Shown here one piece after another: positions 18,419 to 26,702 of a stretch of DNA of 64,000 bases (position 1 is its first letter; each line of letters opens with the position of its first letter). Under the pieces are notes generated by a model, which made no database searches, was not told where the DNA came from, and worked only from the letters and a program-made list of their open reading frames with translations. This DNA is from UBA967 sp044375555. Lineage in GTDB: Bacteria > Verrucomicrobiota > Verrucomicrobiia > Chthoniobacterales > Terrimicrobiaceae. The stretch spans positions 1 to 64,000 of the forward strand of contig JBILML010000010.1 of NCBI GenBank assembly GCA_044375555.1, read 5' to 3'. The translations under genes were made by a program, and so were the position numbers.

Positions 18419-18640
18419 ATGCCTGATCAGCTTAATCTTGTGGCTGATTTGATCAAAACCCACCAAAACCTCGGAGCCTACGAGTCGCCGTTTTCCGGGT
18501 CGGGCGTGGAGTTCGAGCCGGTGTGGACGAATCTCCCGGCGCGCGGCATCGTCCTCCACGAGTGCGGCCACATCGCAGCCAACCGGCGCTGGAACTACCC
18601 CGGCGTGTTCAGTCCGTTCTGGCGGCTAGGTGCATCTTGA
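18419..18640 (+). pseudogene. Remnant of an AraC-family regulator (N-terminal fragment)
   Basis: A 73-residue frame starting MPDQLNLVADLIKTHQNLGA. Its end, LHECGHIAANRRWNYPGVFS followed by PFWRL, resembles the sensory N-terminus of AraC-type regulators common in Verrucomicrobia, where that segment continues into an effector domain and a C-terminal DNA-binding domain. Here the frame stops 4 residues after WRL, 40 bases before the lactonase gene, and no DNA-binding domain follows. It is therefore most likely the stump of a former local regulator of the sugar genes. Alternatively it is a short expressed protein, since its start and composition are intact. Confidence 0.55.
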
Positions 18641-18679
18641 CCGCGCCTGCACACAAGATACTTCCCATCTAAAAACGTC

Positions 18680-19525
18680 ATGATCGACACGCATGTCCAC
18701 CTCCTCGAGCCAGACCGCTTCACCTACGACTGGACGCAAGATTTCCCCGCCCTCTCAGGCCGTTTCGATCTCTCGGACTATAAAAAGGCCTCGCACGAGT
18801 CCGGCATCCAGGCTGCGGTTTTTATGGAGGTCGATTGTGAGGAATCCGATGACGAGGCCCACTATTTTTGCGCCCTTGCGGAACAGCCCGGCTCGTTCAT
18901 CCAAGCCGTCGTGGCAGCGGCCCGGCCTGAGTCGCCGGATTTCGAGCGGAGCCTCGAGGCGATCGCCCATCCCCGCCTCACCGGTATCCGCCGCGTCCTG
19001 CACACCCAGCCCGACGAACTCTCCCAAACCTCCCGCTTCCGCGAAAATGTGAACCGCCTCGGCGGGCTCGGACTCGCTTTTGATCTCTGCGTTCTCCAGC
19101 GGCAACTCCCGATCGCCCTGGAACTCGTGCGCGCCTGCCCGCAGACCACTTTCATCCTCGATCACTGTGGAGTTCCCGACATCGCGCCAAACGACGCCCC
19201 CGCCGGCGAGGGATTCCTCGCATGGCAAAAAGCGATCCGCGCCCTCGCCGCCGAGCCGAATGTGAACGGCAAAATCTCCGGCATCAGCGCCTACGCGCCC
19301 GCTCCACTGCGGAATGCCCCAGGCCTGCGGCCCTACACGGACACGATGTTCGACGCCTTCGGCGCCACCCGTCTCGTCTGGGGTGGCGACTGGCCAGTCG
19401 TCAATCTGGGCGATGGACTCCTCGCCTGGTCAACCATCACCCGCGAATTGTTGAGCGGACTGACAGCGGATGAGCGCTTCCAAATCCTCATCGCCAACGC
19501 TAAAAAAATCTACCGCATCCCATGA
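18680..19525 (+). CDS. Amidohydrolase-family lactonase, probable L-fuconolactonase
   Basis: 281 residues. A TIM-barrel amidohydrolase (Amidohydro_2) with the metal motif MIDTHVHLLEPDRF at the N-terminus, TFILDHCGVPDIA in the middle and a C-terminal catalytic strand RLVWGGDWPVV. This subgroup opens sugar-acid lactones in non-phosphorylative pathways; in fucose catabolism it converts L-fucono-lactone to L-fuconate. The stop codon overlaps the start of the next SDR gene (ATGA). Assignment to fucose rather than rhamnose, galactose or arabinose lactone rests on the neighbouring enzymes. Confidence 0.85.
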   Translation: MIDTHVHLLEPDRFTYDWTQDFPALSGRFDLSDYKKASHESGIQAAVFMEVDCEESDDEAHYFCALAEQPGSFIQAVVAAARPESPDFERSLEAIAHPRLTGIRRVLHTQPDELSQTSRFRENVNRLGGLGLAFDLCVLQRQLPIALELVRACPQTTFILDHCGVPDIAPNDAPAGEGFLAWQKAIRALAAEPNVNGKISGISAYAPAPLRNAPGLRPYTDTMFDAFGATRLVWGGDWPVVNLGDGLLAWSTITRELLSGLTADERFQILIANAKKIYRIP

Positions 19526-20286
19526 CATCCCCTACCGAGAAACCAATCGCCGTCGTCACTGGAGCCGGATCCGGTATCGGCCGCGCCACCGCCCTCCAAC
19601 TCGCCTCCGATGGATACGATGTTCGCATTTTTGAACTCTCCGCCGAAGCGGCCGGGGAGACGCTGGGCCTCCTTCAAAACGCTGGAGGCACCGGCGCGAT
19701 CCAAGCGGTGGATGTCTCGAACACCGAGTCCGTCCGTGCCGCCTTTGCAGGCCTCGCCCGACTCGATGTGCTGGTGAACAACGCAGGCATCGCCCATATT
19801 GGCAATGTGCTGAACACCTCGCCCGAGGACCTCGACCGTCTCTATCAAATCAATGTGCGCGGGGCCTACCACTGCCTCCACTTTGGCATTCCCATCATGC
19901 TGAAAAACGGCGGCGGGAGCATTGTGAACCTGGCGTCCATCGCTTCCAAAGTCGGCATCCCCGACCGCTTCGCCTACAGCATGTCGAAAGGCGCCTTGTT
20001 TTCCATGACCCTCTCGGTGGCGCGGGATTTCGTGGACAAGGGCATTCGTTGCAATTGCGTTTGCCCGGCCCGTGTTCACACTCCGTTCGTGGACGGATTC
20101 CTCGCAAAAAACTATCCCGGCCAGGAGGCTGAGATGTTCGCCAAACTCTCGGCGGGACAACCCATCGGCCGCATGGGTGAACCAGAGGAAATCGCCACGC
20201 TCATCGCGTTTCTCTGCTCAAACAAAGCAGCCTTCATCACCGGTTCCGCCTACGACATCGACGGCGGCTTCACTCTTCTTCGCTAA
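19522..20286 (+). CDS. SDR dehydrogenase, probable 2-keto-3-deoxy-L-fuconate 4-dehydrogenase
   Basis: 254 residues, classical short-chain dehydrogenase. The NAD-binding motif is VVTGAGSGIGRATALQLASD, then VLVNNAGIAHIG, catalytic Ser in IVNLASIASKVG and the YxxxK pair in AYSMSKGA. The segment CNCVCPARVHTPFVDGFL closely resembles known 2-keto-3-deoxy-L-fuconate dehydrogenases. It would oxidise the dehydratase product to 2,4-diketo-3-deoxy-L-fuconate, which the next gene's enzyme cleaves. It is the middle gene of a three-gene plus-strand operon, overlapping the lactonase by 4 bases and lying 6 bases before the FAH gene. Confidence 0.85.
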   Translation: MTSPTEKPIAVVTGAGSGIGRATALQLASDGYDVRIFELSAEAAGETLGLLQNAGGTGAIQAVDVSNTESVRAAFAGLARLDVLVNNAGIAHIGNVLNTSPEDLDRLYQINVRGAYHCLHFGIPIMLKNGGGSIVNLASIASKVGIPDRFAYSMSKGALFSMTLSVARDFVDKGIRCNCVCPARVHTPFVDGFLAKNYPGQEAEMFAKLSAGQPIGRMGEPEEIATLIAFLCSNKAAFITGSAYDIDGGFTLLR

Positions 20287-20292
20287 CACACC

Positions 20293-21138
20293 ATGAAACT
20301 CATCAAATTCGGCACCCAAGGCTCGGAAAAACCGGGCGTCCTTCTCTCCAACGGAACCTCCATCGATGTTTCCGCCTGCACCCCCGATTTCAACGAGGCC
20401 TTCTTTGAATCCGGCGGATTGCACCGGCTCTCCTCGTGGCTCGAAACCCACGCCGCCACCGCGCCTGTCGTTGCACCCGGAACCCGCCTCGGAAGCCCGA
20501 TTGCACGGCCCAGCAAGATCATCTGCATCGGACTCAATTACAGCGATCATGCGAAGGAAAGCGGAATGGCCGTCCCCGCCGAACCTATCATTTTCTTCAA
20601 ATCCACCACTGCCCTCACCGGCCCGGACGATGGACTCGTCATTCCCGCCGGATCGGAAAAAACCGACTGGGAAGTTGAGCTGGCCGTGGTGATCGGAAAA
20701 ACCGCCCGCTCCGTTTCCGAGTCCGATGCCATGGCTCATGTCGCCGGCTATGTCCTCCACAACGACTACAGCGAACGCGCCTGGCAACTCGAGCGCGGCG
20801 GCCAATGGGTCAAAGGCAAAAGCGCCGACACCTTCGCCCCGCTCGGTCCTTGGCTGGCCACAACAGACGAAATTCCCGACCCACACACCTTGCGCCTCTG
20901 GCTCAAGGTCAACGGGGAAACCAAACAGGACGGCACCACCGCAAATCTCATTTTCAAAATCCCCTTCCTCGTCAGCTACGTCAGCCAATTCATGACGCTT
21001 CTGCCCGGCGATGTCATTTCCACCGGCACCCCGGCCGGAGTCGGTCTCGGATTCAAGCCGCCACAATTCCTCAAAGCCGGAGACACCATCGAACTCGGCA
21101 TCGACGGACTGGGAGTCCAAAAACAAACCGCCACCTGA
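20293..21138 (+). CDS. FAH-family hydrolase, probable 2,4-diketo-3-deoxy-L-fuconate hydrolase
   Basis: 281 residues. A fumarylacetoacetate hydrolase fold: KIICIGLNYSDHAKESGM, the metal-site glutamates in DWEVELAVVIGKTAR, then GYVLHNDYSERAWQLERGGQ, KSADTFAPLGPW and DVISTGTPAGVGLGFKPP. Enzymes of this subgroup are often labelled ureidoglycolate lyase, but next to fucose-type enzymes they split 2,4-diketo-3-deoxy-L-fuconate to pyruvate and L-lactate. It is the last gene of the plus-strand arm and converges with the dehydratase gene 10 bases away, with no clear terminator between. Confidence 0.87.
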   Translation: MKLIKFGTQGSEKPGVLLSNGTSIDVSACTPDFNEAFFESGGLHRLSSWLETHAATAPVVAPGTRLGSPIARPSKIICIGLNYSDHAKESGMAVPAEPIIFFKSTTALTGPDDGLVIPAGSEKTDWEVELAVVIGKTARSVSESDAMAHVAGYVLHNDYSERAWQLERGGQWVKGKSADTFAPLGPWLATTDEIPDPHTLRLWLKVNGETKQDGTTANLIFKIPFLVSYVSQFMTLLPGDVISTGTPAGVGLGFKPPQFLKAGDTIELGIDGLGVQKQTAT

Positions 21139-21148
21139 TAAGGGAGGC

Positions 21149-22372
21149 CTACTCTTTCAGTTCGCAGGAGGTTCCCGGCAGGCGCGGAGTGGTGTAGCGC
21201 GCGCCAACGATTTTCACAGGTTCGGTGAAGCGGTCCTGCAAATGCGGGATGTGCTCGAGGAAGATGGCTTCGTGATCGAGGGCGATGTGATTGAACAGCA
21301 CAAGGTGCTGGTGGAGTTGGCCCATGTCGCCGACATGCGGGATCACGGGAACTCCGAATTTTTTTGCAAGGAGGCTGACGACCAAAAACTCGCTCACGCC
21401 CGCCACACGAACGGCATCGACCTGGCAAATGGCCATGGCTCCGGCCTGGAGATAATTTTTGAAAAGAATGCGGTTCGGCACATGCTCGCCGGCGGCGACC
21501 TTCACGGGGGCGATGGCCTCGGCGATTGTGCGATGGCCGAGCACATCGTCGGGATGCGTGGGTTCCTCGAGCCAGAAGAGGTTGAGGTCGCGGGTGGCTT
21601 CTGAGAAGGCGATGGATTGGTCGATCGTCCATTGCTGGTTGGCATCGACCATGAGACGCACGGAGTCGCCCGCAGCCTGTCGCACGAGGCGGGCACGACG
21701 GATGTCGCGATCCAAATCTGGTGAGCCGACCTTGAGTTTCATTGCGGTGAAACCCTCCGCAGCGGACTTGGCGACATTGCTGGCCACTTGCTCGTCGCTG
21801 TAGTTGAACCAACCAATCGAGGTGTCGTAACCGGGGTAGCCGGCTTCCAAAATGCCTTCGCGCTCCTTGCGGGTGGCGCGGGGTGTTTCAATCAGGGCGC
21901 GGGCTTCGTCGAGGGAGAGCGCGTCGGTGACATACGAAAAATCCAGCGTGGCGAGGAGTTCGTCAGCGGAGAGTTCCAGCAGGAGCTTCCAAAGCGGCAC
22001 GCCGCGCTTGCGGGCCCAGAGGTCCCAGCAGGCGTTGGTCACCGAAGCGAGCGCAAGGTGCACAAGACCCTTGTGCGGGCCGAGCCAGCGAAATTGTTGT
22101 TCGTCGGAGAGCTTGCGCTGGAATTCGCCGAAGCCGGCCATGACCTCCTCGATGTCGCGGCCGACAAGTTGCCGAGCGTAAAATTCGGCTGCGCGGCACA
22201 CCAGGTCATTTCCCTCACCGAGGGTGAATGCAAGGCCCGTGCCGGTGAGGCCAGAATCGTCGTGGAGCAGCGTGGCGGCGTAAGAGTAAACGGGATCGCG
22301 GTGGATGGCGTCGCTGCCGTGGCCGGAGCCAATGGGGAAGCGGGCGTCGCGGGTGGTGATGTTCTTGATCAT
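21149..22372 (-). CDS. Enolase-superfamily dehydratase, probable L-fuconate dehydratase
   Basis: 407 residues, mandelate racemase/enolase superfamily. The catalytic Lys lies in AMKLKVGSPDLDRD, metal ligands in LMVDANQQW, FWLEEPTHPDD and VAAGEHVPN, and the acid/base His in IPHVGDMGQLHQH. The N-terminal start ITTRDARFPIGSGHGSDAIH is characteristic of L-fuconate dehydratases. It removes water from L-fuconate to give 2-keto-3-deoxy-L-fuconate. It lies 6 bases downstream of the SDR gene on the minus strand, the opposite arm to the other late pathway enzymes. Confidence 0.9.
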   Translation of the reverse strand: MIKNITTRDARFPIGSGHGSDAIHRDPVYSYAATLLHDDSGLTGTGLAFTLGEGNDLVCRAAEFYARQLVGRDIEEVMAGFGEFQRKLSDEQQFRWLGPHKGLVHLALASVTNACWDLWARKRGVPLWKLLLELSADELLATLDFSYVTDALSLDEARALIETPRATRKEREGILEAGYPGYDTSIGWFNYSDEQVASNVAKSAAEGFTAMKLKVGSPDLDRDIRRARLVRQAAGDSVRLMVDANQQWTIDQSIAFSEATRDLNLFWLEEPTHPDDVLGHRTIAEAIAPVKVAAGEHVPNRILFKNYLQAGAMAICQVDAVRVAGVSEFLVVSLLAKKFGVPVIPHVGDMGQLHQHLVLFNHIALDHEAIFLEHIPHLQDRFTEPVKIVGARYTTPRLPGTSCELKE

Positions 22373-22378
22373 GGATTT

Positions 22379-23146
22379 TTAGCGGCGATAGCCGAGTTCC
22401 GCGCCGCCGGTGACATGCATGAGGTGGCCGGTGACGAAGCGGGCTTTTTCGGAAAGGAGATAGACAGAGGCCTCGGCAATGACATCGCCGTCGGGGCAAA
22501 ATCCGAGAGGGTGGATCTCATCGAGATAGCGCGAGATGCCGGCGGGATCGGGTTGCTCGGAGGCCCACTGGCGGAGCATCGGAGTCCAGATGCCGGCGGG
22601 GCACACGGCGTTCACCCGGATGCCGTGAACGGCGTAGTCGAGGGCCATCGATTTCGTGAGGGCGTTCATCGCGCCTTTGGTGGCCGAGTAGGCGGCGTGG
22701 ATTTCCTGCCCGATCTCACCGACCAGGCTGCTGGTGTTCAGAATGCATCCGCGCGAGGCTTTGAGGGCCTCGAAGCCATGCTTCGCAGTCCAGTAAACGC
22801 CTTTCACATTGATGGCAAAAAGGCGATCCCACTCCGCCTCGGTGGTTTCGTGCAAAGTGGCGGACGGCGAGGCGATCCCGGCATTGTTGTGAATCGCGTC
22901 GAGGCGGCCGAACTGGGCGAGAACCTCGTCGATCGCAGCGGACACCTGCGTTCCGTTGGAAACATCGCAACCGAGCCCGAGGTGATTTTCACCAAGCGAC
23001 TGTGCCGCCTCTTGGGCCTCTTTCAAATCCGGACAACAAATGGCCACCCGGGCCCCCTCGCGGGCGTAGGCCTTGGCGCACTCGAGGCCTATGCCCGCAG
23101 AGCCTCCGGTGAGAAAGATGGCTTTTTCGTTTAAAAGTCCGGGCAT
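22379..23146 (-). CDS. SDR dehydrogenase, probable L-fucose dehydrogenase
   Basis: 255 residues, classical SDR: LTGGSAGIGLECAKAYAREG, AIHNNAGIASPSATL, LNTSSLVGEIGQEIHAAYSA with the YxxxK pair, and VCPAGIWTPMLRQW. It is the second dehydrogenase of the cluster. With the other one closely resembling a keto-deoxy-fuconate dehydrogenase, this is the best candidate for the first step, sugar to lactone. The two SDRs could have swapped roles; only assays would settle this. It is 24 bases downstream of the mutarotase lipoprotein gene and 6 bases upstream of the dehydratase. Confidence 0.82.
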   Translation of the reverse strand: MPGLLNEKAIFLTGGSAGIGLECAKAYAREGARVAICCPDLKEAQEAAQSLGENHLGLGCDVSNGTQVSAAIDEVLAQFGRLDAIHNNAGIASPSATLHETTEAEWDRLFAINVKGVYWTAKHGFEALKASRGCILNTSSLVGEIGQEIHAAYSATKGAMNALTKSMALDYAVHGIRVNAVCPAGIWTPMLRQWASEQPDPAGISRYLDEIHPLGFCPDGDVIAEASVYLLSEKARFVTGHLMHVTGGAELGYRR

Positions 23147-23170
23147 GATTCGAGGAAGAATTTGGCGCGA

Positions 23171-23635
23171 TCAGTCGAGATGCATGACCTGCTCCATGCC
23201 GAGCCATTGGCTTCCCTTGGGGGTTCCGGGGAGGCGAATCTGGCACGCATCGGTGAGCGGCCACCATTTGTTTTTGGTCGTGGGATCGTTCGCGATGGAC
23301 GCGAAATCCGCTTCGGGGTTTGTCCCGATGTATTCAAAATGGCTCACGAGAAGACGCTTCCCCGCGATCTCGGTGGCATAGATGTTGTAATTTCGAATGT
23401 TCGCCTTGGCAATGGCCGCGCGGACTTCCGGCCAAACATTGGCGTGGAGTTCGCGGTATTCCTTCTCCTTCTCCGGGCGGAGTTCGATGATGGAGCCGTA
23501 GTATTTCACCTTCGCCTTCGCGGCGTCTTCGGGTGTCGGGTTGGTGGGGCCGTGGATGGGTTCGGTTTTTGGCATGGTTTGGCAGGCACTCAGGGCAAGG
23601 CCAAGTGCGATGGGTAGGAGGGTGGTTTTTTTCAT
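23171..23635 (-). CDS. Lipoprotein with L-rhamnose/L-fucose mutarotase-like (RhaM) domain
   Basis: 154 residues. A lipoprotein signal ends in LSAC (Cys18), followed by a short Pro/Thr linker and a RhaM-type ferredoxin-like domain. Family residues are visible: ELHANVWPEVRAAI with the catalytic-type His, RNYNIYATEI, and KWWPLTDACQIRLPG. RhaM proteins are normally cytoplasmic and interconvert sugar anomers; here the domain is predicted to sit in the periplasm or on the surface. That would let the cell equilibrate anomers before import. It is 13 bases downstream of the SSS symporter gene, fitting joint transcription with transport. Confidence 0.85.
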   Translation of the reverse strand: MKKTTLLPIALGLALSACQTMPKTEPIHGPTNPTPEDAAKAKVKYYGSIIELRPEKEKEYRELHANVWPEVRAAIAKANIRNYNIYATEIAGKRLLVSHFEYIGTNPEADFASIANDPTTKNKWWPLTDACQIRLPGTPKGSQWLGMEQVMHLD

Positions 23636-23648
23636 ATGGTGAAAGGGG

Positions 23649-25562
23649 TTAACGAAACACGAGATAAAGCCCGATCACCGAGAGGACGACGATCGAGGCG
23701 AGGACCTTGTAGTTGCCGAGGCCAGGCCATCCCGGGTGCTTGAGCGCGTCGAGGGGCTTGGGCCAGTAAAGCTGCTGGGCATCCTCGCCCGCTTGCTTGG
23801 GGAAAATCACCATGAGCGCCACTTGCATCGCGACACACGCGACGAACATATAAAAAGCCATCATCATAAATGGCGTTTTAGTTATGAAGAAAGGCACCCA
23901 AGCGAAGGTGTCCGGTTGCCAGGTGTTCAGGGTTTTGAGGGTAAACAGGACAGCTCCAATCACCGAGCCCAGCCACATCGTCCATTTCGCGCTGGCGGCC
24001 GAGGCGGCTGGCAGGAATATGCCGAGCAAGAAAACACAGGTAATCGGAGGGGCCATATGGGCGATGATGTCGTTCAGGCCATTGAAGATGCTCTCGTAGC
24101 GGTCAAGGAGCGGGACGAGGGCGATACCGAGGGCGATCGAGCTGACCGTGGCAATGCGACCCACGATGACGAGTTTTTTGTCCGAGGTCTGCGGGCGGAA
24201 GCGTTTGACCACATCGTAGCTCACCATGGTGGCTATGGAATTCGAGGCACTGGAGAGGTTGCCCATGAGGGCGGCCATGAGCGCGGCGGCGATGATGCCC
24301 AGCACACCGACAGGCAGGAGTTTTCGGATCATCACGGCATAGACTTCCTTGGATTGCAGCACCGTGACCCCCTCCGGCTTGAGAATCGCACCCGAGGCGT
24401 CTTTTTCGACCGTCACTCCAGGTCCGAGCACGAGTTCGACGTTGCCAGCGGGGAATGCGATTTTGGAGAGGTCGAGTGACTCATCGGTTTTCAAGGTGAT
24501 TGGTGGAATCGAGCCGGCTTGAAGGTTGTCACCGGTGATCGCCACCGTGCGGAGCGTGTCTTCATTCCCGTCGGTTACCAAGTGGGTGACCCGGGCCTGA
24601 TAGACCCCATCGATGTTACCCTGCTTGATACTGGTGTAGAGCATGATGCCAGGAACGATGAAAATGAAAACGGGAAGGATTTTCAAAAGCCCGCAGAAGA
24701 TCGCCCCCACGCGGGCGTCGTTCTCGCTCTCCGCGCCGAGCACGCGCTGGACGATGGTCTGGTCAGCGCACCAATACCAGATGCCAAGCACCGGGTAGCC
24801 GAGGAAGATCGCATACCAAGGCATCCCGCTGGCGTCGCCGTGCGGGCGCAGCATGCTCATCATTTGCGAATCTGTGCATCCGGGAGCCAAACCGGCTGCG
24901 GGCTCCAGCGCGGCCATCATGCCGGCCCACCCACCAGTTTTCATCCAGGCAAACGCCGTCAGAATGAAAGCTCCCACGAGGAGAACGATGGTCTGGATTG
25001 TTTCGGTGATCGCCACCGCGGCGAGACCGCCCGTCACCGTGTAGATGCCGGTAAGGAAGCACATCAGAAAAATACACTCCCATTTTCCAATGCCGAAAAT
25101 GTCGTGAAGGATCAGCCATCCCGCCGCCAGCGGAAACGCGATATGGAAAATAATAGCTGCCAGGATCGAAATAACAGCCAGCCAGTCGCGACACTCACGG
25201 CAATAGCGGCGCTCCAGAAAATCCGGCAGCGTGGCAACTTTCGATTTGAGATAAAACGGTGCAAAGAAAAAACCGAGCAGGATGAGCGTGAATGCGGCCA
25301 TCCACTCGAAATTCCCGTTCAGCAGACCGGAGTCGTATCCTGATTGGGCGAGACTGATCAGATGAACGCAGGAAATGTTTGTCGCAAAGAGAGCCAGACC
25401 GATCACAGGCCAGCGAAGCGTGTGCGCGGCCATGAAATAATCGCCTGCGACCGTTTCGCCGTGCTTCGCCCCCTGTCGGCGCGCATTCCAACCGGCCCAG
25501 CAGCCGAGGCCGACAACCGCGATGATGTAAATTACAATAATGGACCAGTCGATCGTTGTCAT
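23649..25562 (-). CDS. Sodium:solute symporter (SSS family)
   Basis: 637 residues with about 14 membrane helices. SSS features include WSIIVIYIIAVVGLGCWAGW at the start, TLRWPVIGLALFATNISCVH, FFLAPFYLKSK-like FFFAPFYLKSKVATLPDFLE, the ERRYCRECRDW loop, GGLAAVAITETIQT and MAALMGNLSSASNSIATMV. An insert of about 90 residues near 320-410 (TLRTVAITGDNLQAG onward) is predicted to be periplasmic and is unusual. It would take up a sugar with sodium. It is first in a four-gene minus-strand operon with the mutarotase, SDR and dehydratase and diverges from the AraC regulator, which likely controls it. Confidence 0.9.
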   Translation of the reverse strand: MTTIDWSIIVIYIIAVVGLGCWAGWNARRQGAKHGETVAGDYFMAAHTLRWPVIGLALFATNISCVHLISLAQSGYDSGLLNGNFEWMAAFTLILLGFFFAPFYLKSKVATLPDFLERRYCRECRDWLAVISILAAIIFHIAFPLAAGWLILHDIFGIGKWECIFLMCFLTGIYTVTGGLAAVAITETIQTIVLLVGAFILTAFAWMKTGGWAGMMAALEPAAGLAPGCTDSQMMSMLRPHGDASGMPWYAIFLGYPVLGIWYWCADQTIVQRVLGAESENDARVGAIFCGLLKILPVFIFIVPGIMLYTSIKQGNIDGVYQARVTHLVTDGNEDTLRTVAITGDNLQAGSIPPITLKTDESLDLSKIAFPAGNVELVLGPGVTVEKDASGAILKPEGVTVLQSKEVYAVMIRKLLPVGVLGIIAAALMAALMGNLSSASNSIATMVSYDVVKRFRPQTSDKKLVIVGRIATVSSIALGIALVPLLDRYESIFNGLNDIIAHMAPPITCVFLLGIFLPAASAASAKWTMWLGSVIGAVLFTLKTLNTWQPDTFAWVPFFITKTPFMMMAFYMFVACVAMQVALMVIFPKQAGEDAQQLYWPKPLDALKHPGWPGLGNYKVLASIVVLSVIGLYLVFR

Positions 25563-25595
25563 GAGAGGGCTTTGTTTGGGGTTTTAGGAGGTAGA

Positions 25596-25615
25596 ATAGG
25601 AACGAAAATTCCTAT
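25596..25615. promoter_or_regulatory. Inverted repeat between SSS symporter and AraC genes
   Basis: ATAGGAA and TTCCTAT form a perfect 7-base inverted repeat separated by six bases (CGAAAA). It lies 34 bases upstream of the symporter start and 56 bases upstream of the AraC-type start, in the 108-base divergent gap. The position suits an operator, though AraC proteins more often use direct repeats. Confidence 0.4.
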
Positions 25616-25670
25616 CGAAACGCCCGGCGCGTTTCTTGCGAATTTATTCGGCGAATGATATTGAACATCC

Positions 25671-26702
25671 ATGCCCAGCCCCTCCGAACCCATCTACAGC
25701 GAAGAGGGATCGCGCTTTGGCGTAGATTCCTGCGCGCCACAGTTCGCCGCCATGCGCGATGGCAGGATCCGGCTTTGCGCGCTCACAAAAGGTCACTATC
25801 CAGGCATCAAACTGGGTCCCAAGCAACTTCCAGGCATCACCAGCATCGGATACTTCAGCGGCGTGGGAGCGCAGAATTGGGGAACCGAATCGCACCGCAA
25901 CGAGGGCTTGGAAATCACATTTCTTGAAACGGGTTCGATGGCGTTTTCGGTGGAGTCGAAGAATTATGAACTTCGTCCGGGACATTTTACCACCACGCGC
26001 CCCTGGCAGTTGCACAAGCTGGGCGCTCCAGACATCGGCCCTGGAAAGCTCCACTGGCTGATCCTGGATGTGGGCGTGCGAAGGCCCAATCAGGAGTGGC
26101 GCTGGCCGCGTTGGTTGGCCATGACGGATGATGACCGCATCGAATTGAGCAAAAAACTCCGCCACACGGAAAATCCGGTCTGGGATGCCTCCCCGGCCAT
26201 CGGCGAAGCATTCCGCAGCCTTGGCGAATGCGCCGCCCGCTGGCCCGCACCCCAACTCGAGTCGCGCATGATCGCGCTGTTGAACCGCCTTTTTGTCGAG
26301 GTTCTCGTTGCACTCGGGGAACAGCAAACCCACCAGAACGAGCACCTGACTTCCCGCCGACGCACCGTGGAACTCTTTTTGCGCGACCTCGCGGCCAACG
26401 CCGCAAGCTCCCGCGAGCTCTGGACACTGCCTCAAATGGCGGCCCAGTGCGGCATGGGAGTCACAGCATTCAGCGCCTGCTGCCGATCACTCGTGAACGC
26501 CGGGGGAATCGACTACCTCAACCAGTGCCGCCTCGAGCACGCCGCGAGGGAAATCCGGGAAAATCCGGAACGCCCGATCACCAGGATCGCCTTGGATTGC
26601 GGGTTCAACTCCAGCCAGTATTTCGCCACGGTCTTCGGCAGGCGCTTCAAAATGACGCCCAGCGCCTACAGAAAGCAGGAATCGCCCGATGGGCGGCGGT
26701 GA
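25671..26702 (+). CDS. AraC-family transcriptional regulator
   Basis: 343 residues. The N-terminal half is a cupin-like sensor (SHRNEGLEITFLETGSMAFS, LRPGHFTTTRPWQLHKLGAP). The C-terminal half has the two helix-turn-helix units of AraC: WTLPQMAAQCGMGVTAFSAC, then PITRIALDCGFNSSQYFATV and FGRRFKMTPSAYRK. It probably senses the deoxysugar or a pathway intermediate and activates the divergent symporter-mutarotase-dehydrogenase-dehydratase operon. The other arm may have lost its own regulator (remnant at 18.4 kb), so this one may control both. Confidence 0.92.
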   Translation: MPSPSEPIYSEEGSRFGVDSCAPQFAAMRDGRIRLCALTKGHYPGIKLGPKQLPGITSIGYFSGVGAQNWGTESHRNEGLEITFLETGSMAFSVESKNYELRPGHFTTTRPWQLHKLGAPDIGPGKLHWLILDVGVRRPNQEWRWPRWLAMTDDDRIELSKKLRHTENPVWDASPAIGEAFRSLGECAARWPAPQLESRMIALLNRLFVEVLVALGEQQTHQNEHLTSRRRTVELFLRDLAANAASSRELWTLPQMAAQCGMGVTAFSACCRSLVNAGGIDYLNQCRLEHAAREIRENPERPITRIALDCGFNSSQYFATVFGRRFKMTPSAYRKQESPDGRR

